Shown: positions 46,701-61,029, numbered from the stretch's first letter. The stretch: 64,000 nt of DNA from Lingula anatina (GCF_001039355.2 NW_019775070.1:171719-235718); one strand, 5' to 3'. Numbers and translations: made by a program. The notes: generated by a model from the letters alone, not told the origin.

Positions 46701-49700
46701 GGGCGACAGTCACAGCGGACATTTTGTTCTCTGGTCAAGCTGCACGTGTCTGCATGCTGGAATCCGCTGCCTTGGCCGCCAGGACATGGGCAGGCACGAC
46801 AAGGAATGTTGGCGCCTAGTCTGGGATCTCCATAGTAACCACGGACACATCTGAAAATCAATGGGGAAAGATATGAGAAAATGGATCACCTGAGAGAACA
46901 GACTGTGTACAATGCATTTCTCAACAATTTTTAGCAGGTAATTATTAAGGAACTTTAGAATTAAGAATATAAACCTAAAACTGATAACCACTGATATCCT
47001 GCTATTATTTTTATTAATGCAATATAAAGCTAGAAAAGTGAGAAATATTTGGTTATCCACGTTGAGACATAGTGAAATACCAAAGTGTATTAAGATTAGG
47101 CAGATATTGCATTAATGACTGTGCCACATAGAAACAACTCTACTAGGGTGTGCTAATGGTGAAACATTCCAAAAACAATACTCACAGTTCACAATTGTCT
47201 CCAGCAGTGTAATCTCTACATCCAATACATCGCCCTGTGGTGTCCTCACAGGTGTCAGCATGGCCATTACACTGACACAGGCGACAGTTGGGGAAGTTAT
47301 AATACCCACGCTGACACTGGTCACACTGGCGGCCATAGGCGTTAGGGATACACAGACACTGGCCAGAAGTCACATCACAGAAATTGTCGCGGGAACCGAG
47401 AGCATTACAGTTACAGGCTGAAATTATATATGAAACATTTTAAGTGAAGTTTAAACGACAACGAAAAGCATTACAGGTACAGGTAAAAAAAATCTACTAG
47501 CCCTTCTGGGCACCAGTTTCAAGGAATCAACTGACCCAAAGCAGAAACACTGTCCACTGGCTAAACAAAGTTACATTTCTATTTTTTGGGCGCAGCTTAA
47601 AATTAACTGAGATTAGCATTTATGTTGCAGACTGGGTTTGTCACTAACCTAAGCATCCCTGTGGTCCAAATCCATACGTTCCTGGTGCACACTTATCACA
47701 GCGTCTTCCTATGACATTTGGTTTACATTGACACTGACCACCAGAGGGGTCGCACACGGCACTCACGGAGCCAGTGGGGTCACATTCACAGTCTGAAAAG
47801 ATAACCAGGTGTTTATTCAAATCTATTAATCTATCTATACATTTATTCACTTGACAATCAATAATTTGGTTTTTCAGCAATGAGTAGTTTTTTTCAACAG
47901 AAAGAGTGTTGTTTAAACCTGCAATAGTAACTCGAGGGCAGAACACTATCTAATGTTCTCATTACTAAAAACATTTTTGGGCATGTTTAGTTGAACACTA
48001 CTACCCATGCAGTGGAATTTCTACTTCAAAGCCAAATATTGACTTAATCTTAATGCACTCAGTGTAAAAACACAATCCTAATGCTAGTTTCCAACTTTGT
48101 TATGAAGTTCTGTAATTTACCGTTGCTGATTAATTACCAGCAATGCACCTTTCCAAAATATGCAATATCCATACACAACTACTGAAGATTTACACTTACC
48201 AAGAGCTTGCTGGTGAATGATGGCTCCTAAACTGAAGAGGTATTTCTTGCAAACCTCAGCAAGGTCTGGCCTGGCTGCCGTCAGCTGGTCTTCTCGGCAG
48301 CGGTAGCGCTCGAAATCTGTGGTGATCTCCTGTGGGGTGCCAGGAATACTGTTTATTCTTGGGACAAGGACAATCTGGAATAAGAATATATGTGATGTTG
48401 TATAAATTAAATTGAGTTAAAATAACTGATTTCACATACTTAAGTCCTCTTGAGTATAAATTTATGTTCAACTATTTGTTAAACCATACAGAAGTTAAAA
48501 GAAATAAAAATAATGTGATAACAAGGCAGCAAAGCTGTCAAATGTACAGACAAAAAGCAGGAAATAACTATGCACAAAATAGGCTACTGTCAATTCTGAT
48601 GCAAAAGTACATTATGTTAAACTGTAAATTCAACATCAATTTTTAATTATGCTCAACAGGAAATACTAATGAAAGTAAAATGTGTAACAAGCATAAGGCT
48701 TCAGGCCCATGAGAGTTCAAGTTCACACTTTGAAAATGTATAACTTCCAGAAAAAGAAGCCAATTAGACTGCTTTTCCAACTCAGGCTGCATGCCGATTT
48801 TCGAACTTGACCTCCGTTTTAGTAAGATCGATTACTCCTGAGAGTTNAAAAATCACTTAAATATTGTTGCAGTCCCAGTAACAGCTTTCAGTTTTTAGTG
48901 AACACAGTAAAACTTTTATTTCAAATAGAAATTCCAATTCTTTACAAATATATGAAAACTTGACTTACTGAATCAATCAAGGCAGTGGCGTCAGGTGTAG
49001 CTCTGTCACTCTTGTACCTGTTGAATTCTAATTTGATGGTATATGAAACACCTGTCTCTAAACAAGATGGCGGGGAGACTGTGTAGTAACGAATACCTGA
49101 AATGCATTATTATGCCATTTATTAATTGATTTTTCACTTTTGATTGTATGCTATTTTAACAAAAAAAGAAAAACTTTTTAAAAACATTTCCAGAAATCGA
49201 CTCAAACACCATGTTTTACCCAAAAAACAGTTTTAGACCAAGAGATATTCTATTTTAGCGGACTACTACCTGCTTTTTTTTTAAATAAAAGTAGACCAAA
49301 ATTTTGGTTCTTAAGATAAAAACCAACTTTCAATTTAAAGTAATTCTGTGGAACCAGCCAATGGATGTGAGTGGACAGTAGCCCATGGGTGTCTGTTGAC
49401 TGACCTGCAGGTAGACTGGTAGCCTTGAAGTCATCTTGAGGAATGCTGTTGGCACAGACACTGTTCTGGTCCACCCGCCCTGGTCTTTCTACAGTCACGC
49501 GAACATCATCCCAACGATCTGGCATCTGAATTACAGAGAATTTATTTAAACTGCTTATTCAATTTTCATAAAATCTGGTGTTGGTATAAGCCAGTATCGC
49601 ATACCCAATCAACTGCAAAATATCAGGTACAGACTCAAGAAAACCACACTTCCTTTAAAAATATATACTGTATAAATTTTTTTTTCACTTCAATTTTTTA

Positions 49701-52250
49701 AAAGCCATCAGAAAAAAAGGGAAGCAAAAAAAAAAATTCAACAATCTATCCTGGAGTCCTAAAACAAGATACAGCAAGTTACCCACCAACACCCACATAA
49801 AAAATTCACTCGAATCCTACATCACAGACATCTGAACTTACCCGTTAAGTCCTTGGAATGCAGAACAAAAGAAAAATTAATTTGGTAACTTTTTCTTCAT
49901 ACCAAACTTTATGCCATTAGAAATTTTAGATCTCATAAAATCTTTTAGAAATGAACATAAATCCATAAATAATTGCACCTTTCATCTTATCAACATCTTG
50001 ATGCAGGCTAGCTAAACCTTCACTGATTTTCACATTGGTAATTTTTTCAGAAAAATCACACAGAAATTGACTATAGTGTAATTATTTTTTCAAATTTTGA
50101 GGCAGAATTTAATTACTTTTATCAAATGGAAAATATTTTACATGACATAACTAGCCATCTCTTCAGACTTTAAAGCTTAAACTAGGACAGATTTAACAGG
50201 AAACATAGTTCTAATAAGTTTTGTTCACAAGTTTCTGAAGACTACATGATCACTGCCATAATCTAGTACACGATTCCACAGTGACTGACAAAAGTATTCA
50301 CGATGAGATTAAAAGAACACAGTCTTCATAGTAAATCTTTTCAGTTCATTAAAAGAACAGGCAATAATAGTACCCATGGTTTCTCCAGTGTATTCTTTAC
50401 CTACCTGTGGCTCATATCTGATGACGATGTCATACTCCATGGAGGAAGGCAGGTTGTCCACTGTGAAAACCAGGGAGTCCCCCTCGCTGACCCGCATAAA
50501 CCCAGGACCTGTCCATGTGGTGGGACGTCCTGCTACAGGCTCACGGATCACCACCTGGTAATTCTGAAAATAATTTCCTCAAAATGTGTATCTGTAGCTG
50601 TGCCAAAAATATCTGCTTAATTATATATCGGTAAGTTTTGATGAAATTATCTGTCTATTTCTCAACCCCTCCATCTTAACTTGAAACAAGGGAAAAAAAT
50701 GTTGCTCTTCACTAGTAAAATGTAGCATGTGGTTATAAATTGTTTTTTCACACAAGACTGGTTTGTATTCCAGATTTTGAATAAAAAACACAAGTGTACT
50801 AGTTAAAACACCTCAATCACTATCTGGTTCTACTATTGTGAAACAAAACCACAAACATAAATGATTGAACAAAAGAAGATGGCTACTTACCCCAGTGCCT
50901 CTGGCAAACTCGCCCTCATAAACTAGATAATCCAGATTAGTGATGAAATATCCTGGTCGCGGTCGCTCACAGCGACGGCCAATGATGTTCTGCCTGCAGG
51001 CGCACTGCCCTGTCGTTTGTTCACACATGTTGTTCAAGGCACCACCAAAGTCGCAGTCGCAGGCCTTACAACCGTCTACATCTGGGCCAAGCCCCCAGTA
51101 ACCAGCCTGTGTGAGGAGAGAGAGAGAGAGAGAGAGGAATATTTATTCATTTATTTATCTAATAATTTATCTAATATTTATCAGCCTAAATAGGAGACTT
51201 TTAGACCGTCATGAAATAACTGAAAAAATCAAAAAGTTGGTTTTCTATGAATTTTCTATTTTTAAATTTTTGTTGTTATTTTCATTTATTTATTTATTTG
51301 AGTTCCATATGACACCCTTCAAGTCAGATGGATGTTTATAAATTGCATAAAATTATGAACAAAAAGATATATTACAGGAGCAACCTGAACATAACTGATT
51401 GTTAGATTGTTGGTATCAGTTTACACACAAACTTTCTCCTTACCAGACACTGGTTGCAGTTCCTTCCTGTGACAAATCTTTTACAGGTGCAAACACCAGT
51501 GATCTTGTTACAGCCAAAGTTCCCCACGGTGCCATAGGTGTTACATTCACATGCTGGAAAAAAGATGGAATATTAAAATTTCTGTTTGTTTGATTTGCTT
51601 CAAATAATGATAAAATTACATCTCAAGTTAATCATTACCTAATTGTATGTCATACAGTTGGTGTGTTCTTGGTAAACATAATTTAAATTAAGATCAATGT
51701 ACAAAGCTTAATATTAACTTCAATATACACAAAAAATATTTAAAAATCTATATCATTATTTTTGGCAATAATAAAAATCTAACAAATAAAATTTAGCTAA
51801 CAGATAAATCTATAAAATTCATTTCAGAATGATCCTAAAAATTACTCACGTTCACAACCATCGATGCTTTCTTCACGCAAGTTCCAGTAGCCATTTTTAC
51901 AGGTGTCACACCTGGGTCCGTCTACGAACCGTTTACAGAAGCAGCGCCCTGCCACCAGGTTGTGCTCCGGGTCTGAGCGACTTTCACACTCGCCACTGTT
52001 CTCAGAGCCCTTGGGGTCACAGTCACAGGCTAAGGATGGGAAAGAAACAAACCTTTAAACTATTTACATGAAAAAATTCTGTCTAAAAAAACAAGTTGTT
52101 TTTAAGAACTCAGGTCTTTGAAAGTAAGATTATGTGATGAAACTCAGTAATAGCAAGGGGATAGATCTTGAGCTGAAAACCTAAATTATACATGACAAAA
52201 TACTTTCAGAGGTCCTTTATTTAAAAGATTTCAAGTGAAAATGTAACATT

Positions 52251-52296
<46 letters not shown>

Positions 52297-54645
52297 GTAA
52301 TAATATTTTATGATTGTTATTATAATTTTAATACACATTTTTCCTTTGAAGAAACTTGTAACTTTAAATGCATAATACAGCTGAGGAAATAATTTGCCAG
52401 AATACTTACGTTTGCAAACTTCTGGATGCCTGATGTCTTTGGTGGGATCCTGATAGTAAAATGGCTTACATTCCTGGCAGTTACGACCCATAGTATTGTG
52501 TTGGCAGTCATCGCAAACACCCCCACTGACACGTCCTGTGGCCTCGTACACGGCAGGATCAAAGTGACATCTGCTGGCATGATTATTGCACTCACATTCT
52601 GAAAAAATACAATAATTATCTCAATTACATCTTGATAAATAAGCACCAAAATTTTAAACAGATTTTCCTTTTTTTTTCAACCAGAAGTGCAAACCAGGCA
52701 TGTGCCAATCACTTCAACTGCTGGCAAAATGTCAAATCTGATAAGAAACACACTAAAAATTATGCACCATTCATTTCATTTCCTTTTTATAATTACTTAT
52801 TTACGGATATAGGTTTCTTGTTACTGTAATGTAAGGAAATACAAAGTGATGTAGCTGAAACTGTTTATGGACATTCTTTAATATTTTCTACTAGTCTTTA
52901 TTAGAACACAGTTATAAGTCAGATTATAAATAAACTCCATGTATAGCTACTGTCCTGTTTAAACTTAAAGAATACTTGAAAATGTGCAAATATTTTAAAT
53001 TGAAATTTTCCACCTCATCCCAAAATTCATGGCACGCATGCATTCATATAAATAAATAAACACTGGCCTACTTTTGCACTCATTTGACTGGTTTCCTCTG
53101 GCAGGTCTCCATGGCAAGTCATTGTAGAAAGCTTCACACTGCTCACAGTTCAAACCCTTGGTATTGTGGGTACACTCACAGCGTCCATGAACCTGGGGTC
53201 AAGGTCAAATCAGGATCAGGTCAAGGTCATTTTTATTCAAAGTTAACATGTGCAAATTGTTTTCAAATTACTTATGAGATTTCAAACAGCCATAATGTAA
53301 CTGAGCCATAAAAACTGATCACATTATGGACATATAAAGAGAAAACAATGAAGTAAATTAATAAAAGAATTAAACTCTTCTTATTTAAAATAACAATAAT
53401 ATCACTACTAGTGACTCACAGAATAAGGAACAAAATAGTAAGTTAAACATGGTGGAGATTTTTTCAGAAAGCAGGGGATATGGGACAAATTTCTATGGGC
53501 AAAACTCTGCATGGATATTTATAGCAAATTTCAATTCAGACAAAACTTCTGAACAAATGTACCAAAATTGTGACTTACCATGTCTGATCTATTTGGCAAG
53601 CCTGGTAGTGGCAGACAGCGAGATGCATGACCATAGCAGGAGCAGCTTCCACGGACTACCATTTCATAGATGGAATAGTAATACTTCTCCTTGATCTCTG
53701 GTCTGCTGTCAAGAAGGTCATCACCTGAAAAGAAAACATTTCACTTTCAAAATGGTGCTGACATAGGCAAGAGGTATTGGTGCAGAAATGGGCAAGAGGT
53801 GTGGATGCAGGCACAATCCATTGGTGTTGAGATGGACAAGAGATATTAATGTTGACATGGGCAGGAGGTATTGGTGCAGAGATGGTGAAAAGGTACTGGT
53901 GCTGATTGCAATAGGTGAGCTGTATTCATTTTGAAATTGGCAAGAGATCAAGATAGACCATTCTTATTGTGTTTTAGGTAGGATGCCAAACATTCAATTG
54001 CCTCACTTCTTTCAAAGAAAGATGTCTGTTTAGCCATGGTAAGCCATTAAGCCACTAGAGTGTCTCATGTAGGAAGAAGGCAGTTCTGTTGAACTTGTAG
54101 GGAGAACTATCCTAATATCAAGGCCTGGCAATGTGTGCCACATTCCTGTGTACTAAGAAATAGCCTCCATGTGCAGAGGTTGTGGCCAATAATTAAGTAT
54201 GCCAGGCTTAAATTGTCAATATTAAAGATTGAAAAAAAAAAAAAAAAAAAAAAACCCTGTGTTTGAAAATGCCACTGACCTGCCAACGAAATCTTAATCT
54301 TATTCATTTACAGGGTTCTTATATGTTGTCAACCTGTTAGACTTGATAAAAGACCACCAATCAAATAAAGAATAATCTTGCAAGTCTTTTTTTTTTTTTT
54401 TTTTTTTTGTAAAATGAGGAGTAGACCGCCCCCATGTCCAACATGGCCTAGTTCACTATAAAAACACACCAAGTGGTCAGTGGGTTCTATATTTGTGCAT
54501 TCTACTGTAAAGGAACCTTATAGGTGTTATCTGAAACACATGCCATGACCAAATGTTAAAATGGGTAACAGAGGTACTCTCTCCCTGTCCTATAATTCTC
54601 TCTCACTCTTAAAATCTTTCTTTGCCGCCGTCCCAATTCTGATAT

Positions 54646-54699
<54 letters not shown>

Positions 54700-56286
54700 G
54701 TTTCAGCTATCAATACTAGAATCATCAAGTTGACATGAATTACAAGAGACTATATATGATAACCACAACAGTTTCTGCCTTGTCTTTGACACTTGCTGAC
54801 CTCTCACCAATCTCACCACAAATATTTACACAATAATTACAAGTTTATGTATTTCCTATGAGCTTACTGTTGTGTGTTCAACTTAGTGCTACCAGATTTA
54901 TCTTGATATGTGCATTTTGCATTTAACAAATAATAATCATATTTGTCTAAGAGGAAGTGTGGAATCACACAAGTGCTACAGAAAAGAACCAAAAAGTCGT
55001 CATCAGTGCTATGCAGAGGGTGGTAATACAAAGAGAACCCACTGTTCTTCAGACTACTAAAGCTGAATGTAATAAACCCAGTCACTTGGTGCCATGTTTT
55101 TAGCCCATTTGCCAATTTATTTCAAATAAAACATCTCATTAAAAGCAGGTGTTTAGAAATTTTTATCCAATTGCCATATCAATTGGACAAAAAGCATATT
55201 CCTGCAATCTTTAAAAACTGCTTTAACATAAATTTTTCTCTTGGGACTAAAAAGCTGTTTTTATAATATGTAATTTATATACTTAATTGGCTAAATAAAT
55301 ATTATCATTATAATTTTAATTTATCACAAACTATTTGCATTGTTGGGCGGAACAAATCACCAGTCTCAAGCAGCGTTACATCTTACTGCACTAGCTCCCA
55401 AATTTCATGTCGCCAAACCACTAAATAATTTAAGCCAATACAAAATGATAAATTTAATTTAAAAAGTATCATTTTTACATTTTATTTCACCAAATTAGTA
55501 TATATTACACATTTTGCTTAAATGCCCCATGCTAGAATGAACGCAGTCTTGTGTTGATAGGAAATAACAGTTATGGAGGGTATAATAACACAGCTGTCTA
55601 AATTTCTACAACCTTGGTCGTGAATGAGCACCCCATTTATCCATCCTCTGTATTCACCAGCCTTTGTTGCTTATTACATGAAACCCTGGGCGCATGACAA
55701 TAGACAGACAATGTAATGAACTGGGGCAGGGTATCGTTATTTAATGCACAGACGATGTAACGTGTTGGCAATGGAATGGTCATTTCAATGCGCGGAGGAT
55801 TTAATACACCAGGCTATAGAAAAAATAACAATGGACAGACAGTGAAATATACACTGTGTGGTCACTTGGCCTGCAGTCAAATGGTCACTAAAGTGCAAGA
55901 ATTAAATGTCCACCCTCTCCTGAGGGCCAGACACTCCACAGTGACACTCTACTGCCTTTTTTTATTCAGGTTAATATACAAGTGCAAAACTCAATGATAA
56001 TTAAAATATATTCATAAGCTTGCATTAGGTTTCTACAGGTCAAATTGAGCCAGGTCCACACTAGTATTTATAATGACCACTTAATGGTTACCATAATGAC
56101 AATTTACTTTGGAGAAAAATATCAGCCACATTTCCAATTAAAATCAAATAATAACTAATTCATAAATCTGGATTAAATGAAGTAAAGTTAGTTTGGGAAT
56201 TAACTTCATCAATTCCAATTCATAAATCACTGCAATCATGACTGCATGGTTTGTTAGGTATGGAAATCTCCCAGGACCCCTATGTA

Positions 56287-56329
<43 letters not shown>

Positions 56330-56571
56330 ACCCAGCTGTTGCACCAATGCCACCAAATACATAAACTATACCAGGTAGTATAATAGCATAAGCTATCACC
56401 CAGACCTACACTTACACCAGTTTGAAACTAACCAACTAACCAACATCATTAGATATCCCAATTTTAACAATAATTTTATAAGGGTTCTAGGACATTTTTA
56501 CAAAATGCTTAAAACTAACAATTTTATTTTTTAATTGCAATGTATTATACAAATAATGGTGCANGAGCACA

Positions 56572-56605
<34 letters not shown>

Positions 56606-58181
56606 CTAACCCATTCAATATTCAAGAACCACTTTATATATATATATATTCCTAACCCATTCAATATTCAAGAACCACTTTAGTACACACAGGAAATTCA
56701 CTGCATTCCTTTACTATTGAAACAGGAGCAATTATAAGAAAAGAATGGCCAACCAGAAATCCATTGTTCAAATTCCAAACAAGCACTTATACTAGTATAT
56801 GTTACTTTCTTGAATGGGATGTGACCCTAAAACTTGTAGTTTTAAGAGAATCAAACTCCACATTTGTTATTCCATAAGACTTTGATGGTTTCCATGTTCA
56901 CTTAAACATGATCTAGAGAGGGACAGATGGGGGTAGGGAAGAGGAGGGGTGAGATAGACTTTTGTGTGTGTGTGTGTGGGGGGGGGCTAGACATTTCACC
57001 TACAACATACTTGTGCATAGGCTGTATTTTACTTTTGCATGTGACACCATTTGCTAGCAAGAACTGATAATTCCCATTGAAAAATGCAGTCGCAGATCTG
57101 CAATCTAAGATCAACATCTACAAATCACTGGTCCACTGTTGTCAATAGTTCATGTAATGAAATATATATGTTATGACATTCTTGATTTTTTGGCCAATTG
57201 GAAGTCACCGTGATGTATATAAAATCTTACCTAGTGTGTGTAGTTTTGTGAAGTTGACTCTCAGGTTGGTCATCTTGAGCAAATCCTGGACATCCTCACT
57301 GTAAGGGTCAGTGACCACTATGTTTGGAGGCACCACTCTCATGATTACCTACAAAATGCAAGGACAGAGGTCACTTTTTCTTCACACTGACACAATAATC
57401 AGATATTTCATCACTTAAGACTTTTTATCAGTCCATTTTCAGTCTAACTGCTGGGATGACCTTTGTTGTATGGAAAAAATTAACAAAAGTAATTTAGAAT
57501 TTATCAAATATACTTTTCCCCCTCCTTTCACACATTTATATTGAATAGATGTAAAAGACTGTTATTTTTTCATGGAAATACAACAGAGTACTAGTACAGA
57601 TATTCTAAATTCAGCAGATTTTATGCTTACCTCTCCTTCTGTAGAGGGCGCCACCTGGGAGTAACGAGATTCGCATATTACATCATCCAGTGATCTGATT
57701 GGTCCAGTCCGTACTCCAGGAAATGTCTGCTCACAATCCTCAGCAAAATATCGATATACCTTCCAGGTTTTTCCAAAATCATACGATCTCTCAACCAACA
57801 TTCCAGCTGGCCGGAACGTTTTGAAGGTCATAATCAAATGAGTAAAGTGAAACTCGGCCTCCAAATCTAACTGAATGGAGACATTTTCTAGTCCATTCTG
57901 AGCCTGCCACCAACTGTCTTTTCGCCCCAAATAGGCAGAGGAAACAATATTTTCTATTCTATGGCTATAGGGATACAGTCCTTCTACATACTGCTCTCTA
58001 GAGTCACAAGTAAAGCATTTCTTCTGGTCCTCTAAGTGAGAAACTATACAATAGGTCTCTGGCCTGTCCAGACCACAGGTTGATGTAGCACTCAGTTTTT
58101 CCTCTCGGCCGATGAGAAGATCGCCTGTCGCTGGATAACAAGATGTTTGGAAACATGGCTGTTCTATCTGAGCAAGAAGAC
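40129..58181 (-). CDS. LAMB1: Laminin subunit beta-1-type, N-terminal signal exon missing
   Basis: Encodes the secreted beta chain of a laminin heterotrimer of the basement membrane. Twenty-seven exons on the minus strand, 5' to 3': 58181-57631, 57348-57231, 53724-53579, 53192-53072, 52598-52410, 52029-51850, 51553-51444, 51106-50891, 50563-50405, 49525-49405, 49096-48969, 48374-48200, 47792-47649, 47417-47186, 46850-46465, 46160-45961, 45579-45483, 45034-44843, 44559-44379, 44077-43893, 43684-43449, 43180-42986, 42348-41996, 41770-41629, 41110-40934, 40657-40501 and 40268-40129 (TAA). They join in frame to 1742 residues, near the 1786 of human LAMB1. Order: LN domain (1-271), EGF-like LE repeats (272 to about 540), laminin IV/LF (about 540-740), more LE repeats (to about 1150), then coiled coil interrupted by the beta knob ([10 protein letters not shown], about 1375). 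The C-terminus YRDCQP carries the Cys expected to bond the gamma chain. LN binds other laminins in network formation. Confidence 0.95.
40661..40706 (-). repeat. 46-nt homopolymer serving as the polypyrimidine tract of a laminin exon
   Basis: 46 A on the plus strand, hence 46 T on the laminin strand, abut the acceptor CAG (40660-40658) of the exon at 40657-40501. No other base intervenes. Confidence 0.9.
51115..51137. repeat. (GA)n microsatellite
   Basis: A short GA repeat in the laminin intron just upstream (on the minus strand) of the acceptor of the exon at 51106-50891. It reads CT there and forms part of the pyrimidine tract. Confidence 0.9.
52253..52306. repeat. (TAA)n microsatellite
   Basis: About 17 TAA/AAT units in a laminin intron. 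It produces an artefactual polytyrosine frame on the minus strand that continues from the real exon at 52410. Confidence 0.95.
53745..53915. repeat. Degenerate ~30-bp minisatellite
   Basis: Several diverged units around GGGCAAGAGGTATTGGTGC and GATGGACAAGAG occur in the laminin intron just 5' of the exon at 53724. Unit boundaries are approximate. Confidence 0.65.
54230..54254. repeat. Poly(A) run in a laminin intron
   Basis: A homopolymer of about 23 A. A poly(T) run of about 23 lies nearby (about 54387-54408). The 150 bp between them showed no retroelement that could be recognised. Confidence 0.8.
54651..54695. repeat. (CT)n microsatellite
   Basis: About 22 TC units in the large laminin intron 53725-57230. 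Confidence 0.95.
54696..56288. other. Middle of the large laminin intron
   Basis: 1.6 kb of AT-rich intronic sequence. The portion 55680-55830 has loosely repeated motifs around GACAATGTAATGAACTGG and GGAATGGTCATTTC, suggesting decayed repeats. No exon was recognised on either strand. Confidence 0.5.
56289..56328. repeat. (GT)n microsatellite
   Basis: About 20 GT units in the large laminin intron. Confidence 0.95.
56573..56682. repeat. (TA)n followed by a ~46-bp tandem duplication
   Basis: A TA repeat (56573-56602) leads into TTCCTAACCCATTCAATATT plus flank, which occurs twice in a row (from about 56602 and 56649), each preceded by TA dinucleotides. The second unit is the edge of the large LN-cassette duplication. 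Confidence 0.8.
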
Positions 58182-59136
58182 CTGAAAATGCAAACACAAC
58201 TTTTTTTAAAGATTTGGAATTTTTTTACTTTATTCATTTATATATTCTTCAAATATTGACATTGGCAAAAGAATTTTTTAACAAAATTACTCACATGTGA
58301 GTGACATGTCCCACAGTTAAGAACCTGGTCACATTATTTCTCTTAACCCCATGTGGCCATTTTTATTCCAATTGCATAAACAGGCAAAATATTCAAATAA
58401 AAATAAATTTTGGGGAAAAATTCAATTCTAGAGAATGTGATGTTTAACATTTGACATGTATAAGAAATAACAGCATTCATCTTATCCACACACCCCCACA
58501 CCCCCCTCCACACCATCCACAATCCCCCAAAAGTCCACTCATAGTCCGCTATAAAAGAAGCAGGTTGCTATTGTTACTGACAGTATCCAGTTTCACTAAG
58601 CTATATGGCAATGTCAAGTCAGGCATACTTCAAATAGTCTTGTGTCCATTAAACATGAACCAAGAGACTTTTGAGACCAAAGGCGAAATAGCAACACAGG
58701 CTGGCGACTCTGCACCCTGAGTTTCAATGCCTGTGCCTGAACCTTTCTTGTGAGCATAGACTTCACTGAGACTTAAAGGGTTTTGACGGTTGCAGAAGAG
58801 CTATATCAAAGCCTTGAGACTCAGGGTAATAAAGTGAACTTTTGGTTGATAATGTGATTGTCAACTATCAGTACTCTGAAATTCAGGGTCATGATTTGTT
58901 GGGGGAATGTTGGCATAAAACCTGTCTTGTCCAGTGCCTTTTGTACCTATGTGCTCTTTAATGCACTGGGCAGTAATTTTATTGTATTTCATAATGAAAT
59001 TGGGTTTATGGACTAATCTTGATTGCCAATTCATTGTTTTCTGTGGTATGTTATTGTAACAACTAGTAACAATGTTTATGTGCAATGGGTTCACTCAGTA
59101 TTGCCTGTGCAATTGTTCTTAATGCATTTTCATTAA
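56640..59136. repeat. Segmental duplication, proximal copy
   Basis: About 2.5 kb similar to 61030-63327. It contains the proximal LN exon pair, both flanking introns and about 0.95 kb of sequence 5' to the first exon. The offset is about 4.18-4.39 kb because of small indels. The proximal copy has an extra ~130 bp near 56880-57000 with a GT/G-rich stretch. Confidence 0.85.
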
Positions 59137-61029
59137 GAGCGCATTCTCAACGAATTAAGCCAGGCTTTACAAAGCCGGTGACCTAAAAATGGCGGACGTA
59201 CATGAAAGAAAAACCGCCTAATCTTTTAATAGTCTCTCCGCCTCTCACACGCCTNACAGCTGTTTTTAAATGTGGATTTTAACTGCTTTGTTTTAAAGGG
59301 ACAGCATACTTGAGATAAATTTCCAATACAATTTTCCTCATTAAACAATTCATGAAAAGAATGAACAATAATGGGCATTCTTTGCATTTTTCTTTAAAAA
59401 AACATTATTTCAATCATCTTAAAAAGATGTTATATATGCATTTGGGATGTTGCAAAAAGTTTAAGACCACAGAAAGTGAGGCATTTTCATTTTTTTCTAT
59501 TAATAATAATTTTTGGTTGTTGTAATTTCTCATTCCCAGTTATGATTGGTCCATCCCAGCTATTCCATTTTGTGTGATATCTCACCAATACCAAGGCCAG
59601 GTGGTCAAGGGGATACCCTTGGTCAGTTTATGGTCAACTGATGGTCAGTGCTGGTTAACACATTCTTGTGGAAGAGTATTACTAGCTGGAGGCTGTACAT
59701 TAAGGTGTTGCCATACACAATCCATCACCCTGTCATAACTCAAAGGTTAAAATCATTACTCCAGAACTTAAAAAGCTGACTCTTCTCACAATTATGTTGA
59801 TCTAGGCCATTTTTCTCTGCTCTCAGTGTGTTCTACCATGTAAAATTTTGCACCTGGATGTCTGAAAGACACAAGTTTTTCCAGATTTTCGCTCTAATGG
59901 TAGTCCCTGTCTGAACTGGTCGGGAGGTAAATTTTCCACCCTCTTGTTGTCTGGGTCACATATTTCTGCACCCCCTGATTGAACCCCTCAGTTTAATAGA
60001 ACATTGCAACCTATATGCACGGGTCTCCCGTTTCCTGACACTAATTCATCATTCTCCCTGCCTCAAACACAAAGGTCTTCCCTAAATAATGCCCCCAAAT
60101 ACAACATGGCTTTCAATGCATTCATAAAGCACTGCAGATCAAAGTGAGGTGACGTTATTGTGGCCTGCGTTATTTGGCCAATCTCAACCCTGTGTCGGGC
60201 AACAAACACTTTTCACAGACTGGTGTACATTTCCAAAATGTCCAACCCTACAGGAATCTGAGCCCATTTTGGTAAAAAAAATTGATTGTGAACTTTATAA
60301 ATCATAAAGTATCATAGTATTAATCCGGCAAAGTTTGAAAATAAGTGTAAGAGATTTTAATATTTTCTACAACAGGAGGATCTGAAAAGTTTGTCAAATG
60401 GCAAATGATCATTAGAGCTGAAGTTTTCAAGTCCTACTGAAAATATTACATATCAAACAAAGATTTATCTGCAAAATGAGCAGATATGCTGCAGACAAAA
60501 GTATAAATTTACTACCAGCCAACTGTGAAATACTTTACAAATTAAAATTCCCAAACATATTCAAATTTTCTATCCAATTTCTCAAGTTTTTAAGTAAAAC
60601 TCCAAACTTCACAAACAAAAACTGTGAAATTTACCATCAAATTTAATAGCCAGCCTGGAAAAGTACTGATCTTGACCACATAACCCCTTTTTTGGCAACC
60701 ACAGGATGTATACGAGGGAATAACATGGAGATTGCAAACCACGAAACTATCACTTCTTTCTTTTTACATTCATTCAGACAGGAAATATTTTACTTCTGTA
60801 TTAACACAGGTCAAAACAATATGGGCACTAAATTTTAGGATCCAAATTGGAAACAATGAAATCTTTCTTTTTACTTCAATGTTGAAACTGACTGAAAACC
60901 CTGCATCCACATTCTAAATTTGGTGTTTTGTTTAGGTGTTGTTTTTTTCTCATGCTCTATATAAAGTAAACAAACAGATTTACTTTGCAGAAATGTTTCA
61001 AACTTCATCACATATATCAGACATATATA
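59137..61029. other. Unique segment between the two LN cassettes
   Basis: 1.9 kb that is not part of the duplication. Near 59184 it holds AAAAATGGCGGAC, which resembles a YY1-type initiator element, and an N near 59255. No exon, including a signal-peptide exon, could be supported. It could contain an alternative promoter for the proximal cassette, but the sequence gives no proof. Confidence 0.45.

Noticed and set aside
52252-52551. Polytyrosine extension of a laminin exon
   Set aside because: It is translation through the donor site at 52410 into an intronic TAA repeat. The laminin exon ends at the GT.
58004-58237. A 77-codon frame overlapping the laminin LN exon (and its twin at 62186-62437)
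   Set aside because: It is a second reading frame of the same exon. The laminin frame is supported by LN-domain residues and splice phases.
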